A stretch of 64,000 nucleotides of DNA from Pseudomonas sp. RIT-PI-q (GTDB lineage: Bacteria > Pseudomonadota > Gammaproteobacteria > Pseudomonadales > Pseudomonadaceae), in NCBI RefSeq assembly GCF_001297125.1, contig NZ_LHPC01000018.1, positions 1-64,000 on the forward strand, in the 5' to 3' direction. The notes beneath the pieces were generated by a model. It ran no database searches. It worked only from the letters and a program-made list of their open reading frames with translations, and was not told the DNA's origin. Below are positions 26,263-34,668 of this stretch, piece after piece. The position numbers and the translations under genes are program-made. How positions within the stretch are numbered: the first letter of the stretch is position 1; the number at the start of each line of letters is the position of its first letter.

Positions 26263-27054
26263 TCAGCGCAATCGCCCGAACCCTAAAGCCTCCGCCTCTT
26301 GCTGATAATCGAGAACAATCTGGTAGTCGTTTTCGCTGGCCGGCAATACCGCTTGCAGCCCGAGGATCTCAGCAACCTCAGGCAACTCCCGCAACGCCTG
26401 ATTCATCAGCTGACGAAGCTGCTCAACCTGTTCATCAGTGGCGGCGGCAGGGGTGATGTAAGGCAAGGTCGGACTGAATGCACTGCGAACCACGACGCGC
26501 AGGCCGGCTACTTCGTCTTCAGCGTGCCGGGCCAGATAGGCAAAGGTCACGCTGTCGATGGCCGCCAAATCGGCTTTGTCTTCACGCAGCCAGCGCAGGC
26601 TCTCACGGTGGCTGCCGCTGATGCCGACGCTGGCGAAGAACCGCCCTTCCCGATGCAACGGTGCCAGTCGGTGGCGCAGCAGGTTCATGCCGCTGTTGGA
26701 GTCTTCGCCATTGATCACACCGCGGCTGTCGCGAAAGGCTGGCAAGGTCCGTCGCGCATCATCGGCGCGACTCAACAACAGGCTGCAATGGTTGCCGCCG
26801 GTGCTGTCGGGCAGCTCATAGCGAGGACGGCCGACGACCCGAACCTGACGGCGTAAGGCCGTCATCAACGGGTAGCCGCAGGTTTGGGTCAGCAGCAAGT
26901 TCGGGGACAGCCACAGATCCATCAGCGACAACCCGTCGGCGTTGCGGCGGGTGACGGCCAGGTGTTCGAGGATTCGAGTCAGCCAGCGCTCGTTGGCCTG
27001 GCGGATCGGTTCGGGGGCGACGTACATCAGTAATTCAGCGATGTGTTGTGTCAT
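26263..27054 (-). CDS. PhnD-like substrate-binding-domain protein without signal peptide
   Basis: A 263-aa protein resembling the phosphate/phosphite/phosphonate binding proteins (PhnD superfamily). Matching parts are LLTQTCGYPLMTALRRQVRVVG, FRDSRGVINGEDSNSGMNLL, a GISGSHRESLRWLREDKADLAAIDSV type stretch, and RSAFSPTLPYITP. The start with a GGGAAG site (27054) gives MTQHIAELLMYVAPEPIRQA, with no secretion signal. Upstream codons come from a REP element and are not believable. No transporter genes are adjacent. It may be a cytosolic binding protein or sensor. Confidence 0.82.
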   Translation of the reverse strand: MTQHIAELLMYVAPEPIRQANERWLTRILEHLAVTRRNADGLSLMDLWLSPNLLLTQTCGYPLMTALRRQVRVVGRPRYELPDSTGGNHCSLLLSRADDARRTLPAFRDSRGVINGEDSNSGMNLLRHRLAPLHREGRFFASVGISGSHRESLRWLREDKADLAAIDSVTFAYLARHAEDEVAGLRVVVRSAFSPTLPYITPAAATDEQVEQLRQLMNQALRELPEVAEILGLQAVLPASENDYQIVLDYQQEAEALGFGRLR

Positions 27055-27082
27055 CGAAATCTTCCCGGCAACGAAATTCAAC

Positions 27083-27172
27083 TGTAGGAGCAAGCTTGCT
27101 CGCGATGGGGTCGTGTCAGTCGACATCAATCTAACCTGACACACCGCAATCGCGAGCAAGCTTGCTCCTACA
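27083..27172. repeat. REP pair, family B variant
   Basis: Inverted TGTAGGAGCAAGCTTGCTCG pair in which the core CAAGCTTG is itself palindromic. It lies between desaturase and PhnD-like genes, both on the minus strand. Confidence 0.85.
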
Positions 27173-27189
27173 AGGGTCTGCGTTCGCAA

Positions 27190-28131
27190 TCAGTGGAACG
27201 GGTGTCTTGGGCTGTCGATGGCCTTGATCCCATTCTCGCGCCACAGCTGGCCATAACCTTGCACCAGAAACCCGCCGCTGCGCGCCAGCCATTGTTCACG
27301 GCGCGCGTGGTAGGCGCGGGGCAGGTCGTACCAGGGCAGGCCCGGCAAGTCGTGATGCACCAGGTGCAGGTTGAGGTTGAGGAACAGCCAGCGCCACGGC
27401 CATGCGGCTTCATTGAGCACAGTGCGTTGCTCGGGTTGTGCATGGGGACGATGTTCATAGTAAGAGCGGATCATCGCAATCGACAACGCGGGCACGCTGA
27501 TCAGCAAAAGGTAGTGCCACACGGGCAGCACGCTGTAACGGGCGATGAACAGCAACATCAACAGGGTCAGCGCGCCGTGGGTCAGCCACATCAACCAGAC
27601 CTGCCGCTCGCCCGCTTTCAGGCGTTGCAGTTCCTCCCTGGCCAGCGCCAGCAACGCCAGCGGCGCACCGAGGGCGAAACGTCCGAGCACGGTTTTGTTC
27701 AGCCAGTGCAGGCCCCGTTCAAACAACGAACTGCCCTGCCACTGCTCGGCGCTCAGGTAACGGCTTTCCGGATCGCGTCCGGGGATGGTCAGGTCCTCGT
27801 CGCGGTGATGCAGCAAATGGCTGTCGCGATAAAGGGTGTAGGGATACCAGACGGCGAACGGTGCGTAGCCGAGGATTTTGTTCAGCGATGTCCACCGGGT
27901 GGGATGGCCGTGCAGCAGTTCGTGCTGCACGGACAGCCAAAGCACCACCAACGGAATCAACAACACGGTGCTCCACCACAGCCCCAACCGGGCACTGCCC
28001 AGCACAAGGCTGAACCAGCCGGCGTACACGCCGATCAGCAGCAGCCAGGTAGGCCATTCGGTGCGGGCGGTCAGGCGTTGGCGCAGGGTGTCGATTTCTT
28101 CACGGTGGGCGCTATCGAAATAATGGGGCAT
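27190..28131 (-). CDS. Membrane fatty acid desaturase
   Basis: Integral membrane di-iron desaturase/hydroxylase of 313 aa. The three histidine boxes are visible: HELLHGH at 70-76, HLLHH at 105-109 and HLVHHDLPG near the C-terminus, with membrane helix pairs between them. ATG at 28131 is used rather than an upstream TTG. It probably introduces a double bond into membrane or free acyl chains; the regiospecificity and redox partner cannot be read from sequence. Confidence 0.9.
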   Translation of the reverse strand: MPHYFDSAHREEIDTLRQRLTARTEWPTWLLLIGVYAGWFSLVLGSARLGLWWSTVLLIPLVVLWLSVQHELLHGHPTRWTSLNKILGYAPFAVWYPYTLYRDSHLLHHRDEDLTIPGRDPESRYLSAEQWQGSSLFERGLHWLNKTVLGRFALGAPLALLALAREELQRLKAGERQVWLMWLTHGALTLLMLLFIARYSVLPVWHYLLLISVPALSIAMIRSYYEHRPHAQPEQRTVLNEAAWPWRWLFLNLNLHLVHHDLPGLPWYDLPRAYHARREQWLARSGGFLVQGYGQLWRENGIKAIDSPRHPFH

Positions 28132-28217
28132 GACGTTGCTCAGATCGGGGACCAGTCCCCCTCTGTGCAATGGCGCAGGGAAATCTTGCAGATTATTTGT
28201 TTATTTCAACGACCCTC

Positions 28218-28330
28218 TGTAGGAGCTGTCGAGTAAAACGAGGCTGCGATCTTTTGATCTTGATCTTTTCGGGATCGCTGAAAAGCAAGATCAAAAGATC
28301 GCAGCCTCGTTTTACTCGACAGCTCCTACA
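28218..28330. repeat. REP pair, family D variant
   Basis: Long palindrome with arms TGTAGGAGCTGTCGAGTAAA and GAGGCTGCGATCTTTTGATC, matching the element at 12877-12975. Confidence 0.88.
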
Positions 28331-28354
28331 GGGGGGACGGGTGTGGCTTGGAGC

Positions 28355-28465
28355 TTAGTGACCGAACACATCCACCTTCTTGGCCTTCTTGTCCGCACGC
28401 TTTTCATCGGCGGTTTTCGCCGGTTTTTTCTTTGCTGCTTTCTTTGAATCCATGCCTTTGGCCAT
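28355..28465 (-). CDS. Lysine-rich 36-residue small protein
   Basis: A very small, strongly basic protein: MAKGMDSKKAAKKKPAKTAD, then more Lys/Ala repeats, ending VDVFGH. A GGAG site lies 9-10 bases before the ATG at 28465. The frame extends further upstream, but that part overlaps the next gene's control region. The composition resembles small nucleic-acid-binding or ribosome-associated proteins, but no function is known to me. Confidence 0.65.
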   Translation of the reverse strand: MAKGMDSKKAAKKKPAKTADEKRADKKAKKVDVFGH

Positions 28466-28568
28466 GATACGTACTCCACTCATACGGGATGTGAGATCAG
28501 GTATACACCTATCCCTTCGCCCGTGTTCTTTTATAATCGTGCGCCTTGCATACCGACAGTCCAATCCT

Positions 28569-29006
28569 ATGCCCAACACCCAATACACCTTGCTCGCCGA
28601 GCCTTTGTGGCCATTGATGAACAAGTTTTATCGTGCTCACCAATCGTCGATGAAAGCGGTCCGCGACGCTCAACTGTGGGTGGCCAGGCGCGACGAGATC
28701 ATCGGCGCACTGTGTTTGCGCCCGGTGGCGGATGGGCATTGGTTGACGGGATTGTTTGTTGACCCGGCGTGTCGCGAACAGGGGATCGCGGCGGCGTTGA
28801 TCGCTCACGCCATCAAGGACGTCGAAGGCCCGGTCTGGCTGTTTTGTCACCCGGATTTGCGCGGCTTTTATGAGCGTCGCGGTTTTGCTTTCGACCCGTC
28901 GTTACCCTATTCGATGGCCGAGCGCTTGAGCCGTTATGCCCGCAGTAAACCGATGATTGCCATGGGCTTAGAACCGTTGGTGAGGTCGACCGTCGATAAT
29001 GTGTGA
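28569..29006 (+). CDS. GNAT-family N-acetyltransferase
   Basis: A 145-aa acyltransferase with the acetyl-CoA motif LFVDPACREQGIAAALIAHA (about 64-83) and a terminal HPDLRGFYERRGF segment. The ATG at 28569 gives a complete fold; earlier in-frame starts lie across the small-protein gene on the other strand. It is divergent from the lysine-rich small protein. Substrate unknown. Confidence 0.88.
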   Translation: MPNTQYTLLAEPLWPLMNKFYRAHQSSMKAVRDAQLWVARRDEIIGALCLRPVADGHWLTGLFVDPACREQGIAAALIAHAIKDVEGPVWLFCHPDLRGFYERRGFAFDPSLPYSMAERLSRYARSKPMIAMGLEPLVRSTVDNV

Positions 29007-29065
29007 TCGGCCGGTGATAGCTGCATGCTAGCCTCGGGGTCGACTTCGACTTCTCAGGATTTTTC

Positions 29066-29887
29066 ATGAAACCTGCCCTTCTGGCTTTGACGCTCGCCGC
29101 CTTGCTCAGCCCCACTTTCAGCCATGCCGCCCAAACCCGATCGGTGTCTGCCGAGCAATACGCCAATGTGCTGAAAGGCTCTTGGCGAGCGCCGGAGAAC
29201 GTGGCGCGCGATGGCTACCGTCACCCGCAGCAGACGCTGCAATTCTTTGGATTGGCGCCGAATCAGACGGTGATTGAAATCACCCCCGGCAACGGTTGGT
29301 ACAGCGAGCTGCTGGCACCATTGCTCAAGGACCACGGGCACTATGTCGCCGCCGTGCAGGCGCCGACGGTCAGTGATTACGCGCGCAAGAACGAAGAAAA
29401 ACTCAAGGCGAAATACGCTGCGGCGCCAGCGCAATACGCCAAGGCCCAGGTGCTGGAGTTTGATCCAAAAGCACCGGCGCTGGGTCAACCCGGTTCGGCG
29501 GACACCGTGCTGACCTTTCGCAACGTGCACAACTGGGTGCTGGCAGACACGGCGCCGCTGATGTTCGAGGCGTTCTTCAAGGTGCTGAAACCGGGTGGCG
29601 TGCTCGGTGTGGTCGATCACCGGGCCAAGGACGGGGCGTCGCTGGACGACATCAAGCACAGCGGTTACCTGACCACCGATTACGTGGTGAAACTGGCGAC
29701 GGATGCAGGCTTCAAGCTTGAGGGGCAGAGCGAGATCAATGCCAATCCGAAGGACACCAAGGATTACCCGGAAGGCGTCTGGACGTTGCCACCGGCGTTG
29801 ACGTTGGGGGACAAGGATCGGGCGAAGTATGTGGCGATCGGTGAGTCGGACCGGATGACGTTGCGGTTCGTTAAACCCGCGAACTGA
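29066..29887 (+). CDS. Exported SAM-dependent methyltransferase-like protein
   Basis: A 273-aa protein with a clear signal peptide (MKPALLALTLAALLSPTFSH, cleavage after HAA) followed by a class I methyltransferase fold. VIEITPGNGWYSELLAPLL is motif I, and VLTFRNVHNWVL, LKPGGVLGVVDHRAKDG and YVVKLATDAGF complete it. SAM is cytosolic, so a periplasmic enzyme of this type is surprising. The family is common in pseudomonads and its role is not known. Confidence 0.88.
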   Translation: MKPALLALTLAALLSPTFSHAAQTRSVSAEQYANVLKGSWRAPENVARDGYRHPQQTLQFFGLAPNQTVIEITPGNGWYSELLAPLLKDHGHYVAAVQAPTVSDYARKNEEKLKAKYAAAPAQYAKAQVLEFDPKAPALGQPGSADTVLTFRNVHNWVLADTAPLMFEAFFKVLKPGGVLGVVDHRAKDGASLDDIKHSGYLTTDYVVKLATDAGFKLEGQSEINANPKDTKDYPEGVWTLPPALTLGDKDRAKYVAIGESDRMTLRFVKPAN

Positions 29888-29912
29888 TGCACAAAGACCA
29901 ATGGAGATCAAA

Positions 29913-30002
29913 TGTGGGAGCGGGCTTGCCCGCGATAGCGGTGTGACAGTCACCATCAATATTGACTGCCCGGCCGCCATCGCGGGCAAGCCCGCTCCCA
30001 CA
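29913..30002. repeat. REP pair, family B (GGGAGCGGGC variant)
   Basis: Inverted TGTGGGAGCGGGCTTGCCCG pair between the convergent methyltransferase-like and deformylase genes. Confidence 0.87.
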
Positions 30003-30023
30003 TTGGTTTGAGGTGTGCCTGAA

Positions 30024-30563
30024 TCAGTCGTCCGCGTTGGGATCAAGGTCCGGGAACATCACTTCGGTAAACCCGAACTTGCTGAAATCACTGATGCGCG
30101 ACGGGTATAACCGGCCGATCAAGTGATCGCATTCATGTTGCACCACCCGCGCATGAAACCCCTCGGCAACGCGCACGATCGGATTGCCCTTGGGATCGAA
30201 ACCCTCATAACGAATCTGCTGATAGCGCTCCACCGCGCCGCGCAGGCCCGGCACTGACAGGCAACCTTCGAAACCCTCTTCCAGCGTCGGACTCAGCGGT
30301 GTGATCAGCGGGTTGATCAGGATGGTCTGCGGCACCGCTTCGGCGTCCGGATAACGCTCGCTGTGCTCGAAACCGAAGATCACCAATTGCAGGTCGACGC
30401 CGATCTGTGGCGCGGCCAGGCCGACGCCACCGACGCTTTCCATGGTCTGGAACATGTCATCGATCAGTTGCCACAACTCAGGGCTGTCGAACATCTCGGC
30501 GGGCACTGGCGGCGCGATGCGCAGCAGGCGTTCATCGCCCATTTTCAGGATTTCACGGATCAT
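30024..30563 (-). CDS. def: Peptide deformylase
   Basis: Metalloenzyme of 179 aa that removes the formyl group from new protein N-termini. All three motifs are present: [10 protein letters not shown] at 46-55, EGCLSVPG at 99-106 and HECDHL at 143-148 (Cys101, His143 and His147 bind the metal). The second-motif EGCLSVPG is the type I form. It is not beside fmt or dprA, so it is probably an additional deformylase. Its ATG overlaps the stop of the BrkB-like gene (ATGA). Confidence 0.94.
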   Translation of the reverse strand: MIREILKMGDERLLRIAPPVPAEMFDSPELWQLIDDMFQTMESVGGVGLAAPQIGVDLQLVIFGFEHSERYPDAEAVPQTILINPLITPLSPTLEEGFEGCLSVPGLRGAVERYQQIRYEGFDPKGNPIVRVAEGFHARVVQHECDHLIGRLYPSRISDFSKFGFTEVMFPDLDPNADD

Positions 30564-31516
30564 TTTATGACTTCGTCAGTGGTCGGCTTGATCGAGTGGT
30601 CCCGACCCAGTCCCGAAACGTGTTGTTTAGGTTCGTGATCGAGCTCGCCGGGGACTTTTTCGCCATCATTCTTGCCTTCGGTCGACATGTGCTCGATCAC
30701 CGCATTCATCTCGGCGCCGAGCAACAGCACCGCCGCGGAAATGTAGAAGTACAGCAACAGCACGATGATCGCGCCGATACTGCCATACATGGCGTTGTAG
30801 TTGGCGAACTCCTTGACGTACAGGCCAAATCCCAGCGACGCGATGATCCACACCCCCACCGCCAGCACCGAACCCGGGGTGATAAACCGAAACTCCTGTT
30901 TGACGTCGGGCATGACGTAATAAATCAGTGCCACCGCCATCATCAACAGAATCACCACCACCGGCCAACGGACGATGGTCCAGAGCGTCACGATGAAGTA
31001 TTCAAGGCCGACTTGCGAGGCGATCCACTCCATCACCTGCGGCCCGAGCACCATCAGCGCGGCGGCGACCAGCAGCATGCCGGCGATGCCGACGGTGTAG
31101 ATGATCGACAGCGGAAAGCGCTTCCACGCCGGCCGGCCCTCGACCACGTCGTAGGCCGCGTTCATCGCGCTCATCATCAGCCGCACGCCGGCGGACGCGG
31201 TCCACAGGGCAATCACGATACCCACCGACAGCAAGCCACCCTTGGATTGCTGGAGTTGGTCGATCACCGGATTGACCTGTTCCAGCGCCTGGGGCGGCAG
31301 GACCAGTTCCGATTGCAAGCGCAGCCAGGAGAAGAAGTCCGGCAGGTGCAGGAAGCCGATCAGGGCAATCAAGAAGAGAATGAAGGGAAATAGCGAAAAC
31401 AGCATTTGATAGGCCAGCGCCGAGGCATAGGTCGACATCTCGTCGTCGACGAACTCGGTCACCGTGCGCACCATCACACGGTGTATGGGCAAGCCTTTCA
31501 TGTGAGGGAAAAACAT
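30560..31516 (-). CDS. YihY/BrkB-family inner-membrane protein
   Basis: A 318-aa membrane protein of the YihY/virulence factor BrkB family: about six hydrophobic segments starting near residue 30 ([20 protein letters not shown]), [17 protein letters not shown], and the late FVNYN-like stretch [20 protein letters not shown]. Start at 31516 has a strong AAGGAG site. The acidic tail extends past the last helix. Function is unsettled in the family (once called ribonuclease BN in error). It is translationally coupled to def. Confidence 0.9.
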   Translation of the reverse strand: MFFPHMKGLPIHRVMVRTVTEFVDDEMSTYASALAYQMLFSLFPFILFLIALIGFLHLPDFFSWLRLQSELVLPPQALEQVNPVIDQLQQSKGGLLSVGIVIALWTASAGVRLMMSAMNAAYDVVEGRPAWKRFPLSIIYTVGIAGMLLVAAALMVLGPQVMEWIASQVGLEYFIVTLWTIVRWPVVVILLMMAVALIYYVMPDVKQEFRFITPGSVLAVGVWIIASLGFGLYVKEFANYNAMYGSIGAIIVLLLYFYISAAVLLLGAEMNAVIEHMSTEGKNDGEKVPGELDHEPKQHVSGLGRDHSIKPTTDEVIK

Positions 31517-31636
31517 TAGCGTCTCCTTTCGCCGCAAATTTGGTCGAAGTCGTGGCGACTCAGGGGCCGTTTTTCTACATCAAAGTAGCGTACTTGGCGA
31601 CTTTGAAACAATTTCCTTGCGCAAGTTCAGGCTGAC

Positions 31637-31666
31637 ACAAAAACGGCCATCCGCAGATGGCCGTTT
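31637..31666 (-). terminator. Intrinsic terminator of the csbD-like gene
   Basis: An 11-bp stem, AAACGGCCATC / GATGGCCGTTT, with a 4-base loop is followed on the minus strand by TTTTTGTG, just after the CsbD stop codon. Confidence 0.85.
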
Positions 31667-31689
31667 CCTGTTGATTTTTAAAGGCCGGA

Positions 31690-31881
31690 TCACGCCTTGT
31701 CGATGCCTTTTTTGAGCGCATCCTTGGCTTTGCCGACCGCTTGCTGGGCTTCGCCTTTCTTTTCCTGCACCACGCCTTCGGCGCGCATTTTGTCGTTACC
31801 GGTGGCCTTGCCGACGCCTTGCTTGACGTTGCCGGCGGCTTCGTTGGCCATGCCTTTTACTTTATCGCCAGTGCTGCTCAT
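31690..31881 (-). CDS. CsbD-family stress protein
   Basis: A 63-residue hydrophilic protein, MSSTGDKVKGMANEAAGNVKQ and onward, with KATGNDKMRAEGVVQEKKGE typical of the CsbD family. These are abundant general-stress proteins of unknown mechanism. It has its own terminator and a GGAG-like site before the ATG. Confidence 0.93.
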   Translation of the reverse strand: MSSTGDKVKGMANEAAGNVKQGVGKATGNDKMRAEGVVQEKKGEAQQAVGKAKDALKKGIDKA

Positions 31882-32081
31882 GGTGTTTCTCCTGTGAACA
31901 AATCAATGAGAAAAGTCGTTACACAAGGATTGACCGGAGGCGTTTGCACGGAGTTTCATTTATTTTCAGCAGGACATTTCATCGATCACAGCAGGTTGGG
32001 CTTTATGTTTGCCGACCAACCCCCGAGAATGCGCAACGTATTCAGGCCGTGGCGCTGAAGATCCAATCCCGTAGGAATGTT

Positions 32082-32459
32082 ATGAAACTCGATAAAAAGC
32101 AGGCCATTGCCCGCAGAAACCAGGAACTCGGCGGTGCTGTGCTTGGCGTCAACAACTGCCATTTCACCGAATTGAACCGCAACCGCAACATCTGGTGGTT
32201 CGATATCCCGGTCGCGCGCCTGGCCATTGGTCAGTACGAATGGGTTCACCTGCTGATGCACACGCCGGATACCGACGAACTGCTGCACCTGAAAGTGCCG
32301 ACGGTGTTCCTGCGCGAGAAGCTTGAAGGTTTGGTAGTGCGCAACGAAGGCAAGCGCAAAGCGGCGCTGAGCCTGGAATTGAGCGCGGATAAGGATTCGT
32401 ACCTGCAGGACATGCGGCCGGCGGGCACTAACGTCAATTTCGCGCAGTTCCGTCTTTAA
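32082..32459 (+). CDS. Conserved protein of unknown function
   Basis: A 125-aa soluble protein, MKLDKKQAIARRNQELGGAV onward, that I cannot place in a named family. It has WWFDIPVARLAIGQYEWVHL and LHLKVPTVFLREKLEGLVVR stretches that suggest a compact alpha/beta fold, and it ends DMRPAGTNVNFAQFRL. The ATG at 32082 has an AGGA site; the frame upstream looks non-coding. The 200 bases before it contain nothing else I recognise. Confidence 0.75.
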   Translation: MKLDKKQAIARRNQELGGAVLGVNNCHFTELNRNRNIWWFDIPVARLAIGQYEWVHLLMHTPDTDELLHLKVPTVFLREKLEGLVVRNEGKRKAALSLELSADKDSYLQDMRPAGTNVNFAQFRL

Positions 32460-32462
32460 AAG

Positions 32463-32540
32463 CAAAAGATCGCAGCCTTCGGCAGCTCCTACAGGGTGTC
32501 GCCACCCCATGTAGGAGCTGCCGAAGGCTGCGATCTTTTG
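32463..32540. repeat. REP pair, family D
   Basis: Inverted GATCGCAGCCTTCGGCAGCT pair between convergent genes. Confidence 0.85.
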
Positions 32541-32549
32541 ACCTTCAAC

Positions 32550-32577
32550 AAAAAGCCCCGCATCTGCGGGGCTTTTT
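32550..32577. terminator. Bidirectional intrinsic terminator before fadD1
   Basis: AAAAAGCCCCGC / GCGGGGCTTTTT hairpin with U runs on both strands. It serves the minus-strand fadD1, which ends at 32584, and the plus-strand gene before it. Confidence 0.92.
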
Positions 32578-32583
32578 GTTTGA

Positions 32584-34284
32584 TCAGGCGCTTACTTTCT
32601 TCACACCGAGTTTCTTCAGTTCCTCATCGCGCAGTTCGCGACGCAGGATCTTGCCGACGTTAGTGGTCGGCAGCGCATCGCGGAACTCCACGGAACGCGG
32701 CACCTTGTAGCCGGTGACGTTGGCGCGCATGTGCTCCATCACCTGTTCCTTGGTCAGCGTGACGCCCGGTTTAGCCACGATGAAGATCTTGATCGCCTCG
32801 CCCGACTTCTCGTCCGGCACGCCGATGGCGGCGCATTGCAGCACGCCCGGCAGGGTCGCCAGCACGTCCTCGAGCTCGTTCGGGTACACGTTGAAACCGG
32901 ACACCAGGATCATGTCTTTCTTGCGATCGACAATGCGCATATAGCCGTCAGGCTGGATCAGCGCGATGTCACCGGTCTTTAACCAGCCTTCGCTGTCGAG
33001 GATTTCATCGGTGGCTTCCTGACGCTGCCAGTAGCCCTTCATCACCTGCGGACCTTTCACACACAGCTCGCCGATTTCGCCCATCGGCTGCTCAATGCCG
33101 GCATCGTCGATGACTTTGCACAGGGTCGACGGAACCGGGATACCGATGGTGCCGATCTGGATGTTCTGGATCGGATTCACCGTCGCCACCGGGCTGGTTT
33201 CGGTCATGCCGTAACCTTCGCAGATGGCGCAACCGGTAACCGCTTTCCAGCGCTCGGCCGCCGCCAGTTGCAGGGCCATGCCGCCAGACAGGGTGACTTT
33301 CAGGCCGGAGAAATCCAGCTTGCGGAAACCTTCGTTATTGCACAGGGCCACGAACAGCGTGTTCAGGCCAACGAAACCGCTGAACTTCCACTTCGACAGT
33401 TCCTTGACCATCGCCGTCAGGTCGCGCGGGTTGCTGATCAGGATGTTGTGGTTACCGATCAGCATCATCGCCATGCAATGAAAGGTGAAGGCATAGATGT
33501 GGTACAGCGGCAGCGGCGTGATCAGGATCTCGCAGCCTTCGTTGAGGTTGGAGCCCATCAGCGCCTTGCACTGCAGCATGTTCGCCACCAGGTTGCGGTG
33601 GGTCAGCATCGCGCCCTTGGCCACGCCGGTGGTGCCGCCGGTGTATTGCAGCACCGCGACGTCGCTGCTGGCCGGGTTGGCTTCAGCCACTGGCTGGCCA
33701 TGGCCCTTGCTCAGCACGTCGTTGAACTTGATGGCTTTCGGCAGGTGATACGCCGGGACCATCTTCTTCACGTACTTGATGACGCTGTTGACCAGCAAGC
33801 GTTTTAGCGGCGGCAGCAGGTCGGCCACTTCGGTGACGATCACGTGCTTGACGCCGGTTTTCGGCACGACGATCTGGGCCAGGTGCGCCATGTTGGCCAG
33901 GCAGACCAGGGCTTTGGCGCCGGAGTCGTTGAATTGGTGTTCCATTTCCCGCGCGGTGTACAGCGGGTTGGTGTTGACCACGATCAGCCCGGCGCGGATG
34001 GCACCGAAGACCGCAACCGGGTACTGCAACAGGTTGGGCAGTTGCACAGCGATTCGATCGCCCGGCTTCAAGTCGGTATGCTGTTGCAGGTAAGCGGCAA
34101 AGGCACCGGACAATTCGTACAGTTCACCGTAGGTGATTGTCTTGCCCAGGTTGCTGAATGCCGGCTTGTTGGCAAAGCGTTGGCAGGATTGCTTCAACAC
34201 TGCCTGAATATTCGGATACTCGTCTGGATTGATGTCGGCAGCAATCCCGGCAGGGTACTTATCCTTCCAAAAGTCTTCGATCAT
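32584..34284 (-). CDS. fadD1: Long-chain fatty acid-CoA ligase FadD1
   Basis: AMP-forming acyl-CoA synthetase of 566 aa that activates imported fatty acids for beta-oxidation. The P-loop-like YTGGTTGVAKGAML is near residue 213. YGMTETSP and the FACS signature region with GWLKTGDIA and DRKKDMILVSGFNVYPNELE follow; the last catalytic lysine lies in PTTNVGKILRREL. The N-terminus MIEDFWKDKYPAG is the FadD1 type. It follows its paralogue fadD2 on the same strand, 384 bases apart, as in other pseudomonads. Confidence 0.95.
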   Translation of the reverse strand: MIEDFWKDKYPAGIAADINPDEYPNIQAVLKQSCQRFANKPAFSNLGKTITYGELYELSGAFAAYLQQHTDLKPGDRIAVQLPNLLQYPVAVFGAIRAGLIVVNTNPLYTAREMEHQFNDSGAKALVCLANMAHLAQIVVPKTGVKHVIVTEVADLLPPLKRLLVNSVIKYVKKMVPAYHLPKAIKFNDVLSKGHGQPVAEANPASSDVAVLQYTGGTTGVAKGAMLTHRNLVANMLQCKALMGSNLNEGCEILITPLPLYHIYAFTFHCMAMMLIGNHNILISNPRDLTAMVKELSKWKFSGFVGLNTLFVALCNNEGFRKLDFSGLKVTLSGGMALQLAAAERWKAVTGCAICEGYGMTETSPVATVNPIQNIQIGTIGIPVPSTLCKVIDDAGIEQPMGEIGELCVKGPQVMKGYWQRQEATDEILDSEGWLKTGDIALIQPDGYMRIVDRKKDMILVSGFNVYPNELEDVLATLPGVLQCAAIGVPDEKSGEAIKIFIVAKPGVTLTKEQVMEHMRANVTGYKVPRSVEFRDALPTTNVGKILRRELRDEELKKLGVKKVSA

Positions 34285-34668
34285 GGAAGCCCACTCCTCA
34301 GCAACGCGAATTCATCACCGCATTTGATGCGATTATTATTGGTGTGTGTTTTTGGTGTCTATTTTGTTGGTGAGTCTGGCTTTTTACTTAGGCCGAGAAG
34401 TCACAAGCGCGCCGAGAGTAGCAGCTTTGCCAAGGGTCGACTAGAGCCAAAAGCCGCCTCTACAGTCACGATTTTGACTCATGATTATCAAATAGTCATT
34501 TTTAGAGTAAAAATTCTATAAGGCCTTGAGAGCCTCTGAATCCGGGGCTTTTCAGTACCCCAAAAGCTTCGCGGGCAAGCCTCGCTCCTACAGGTTTGAT
34601 GTCGGTCACACCGAACCTGTAGGAGCGAGGCTTGCCCGCGAACCGCGCAAAGCGCGGCCATTCACCAC
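34285..34668. other. fadD2-fadD1 intergenic region
   Basis: A 384-base gap. It contains a family B REP pair at 34568-34642 close to the fadD2 end. The remaining AT-richer 34290-34540 should hold a separate fadD1 promoter. I could not identify a convincing PsrA or FadR operator. Confidence 0.6.
34568..34642. repeat. REP pair, family B
   Basis: Inverted pair with arms TTCGCGGGCAAGCCTCGCTC and GAGCGAGGCTTGCCCGCGAA between fadD2 and fadD1. Confidence 0.85.

Noticed and set aside
31882..32081. Possible small RNA between csbD and the 125-aa unknown gene
   Set aside because: No promoter-terminator pair or convincing stem-loop was found in these 200 bases.
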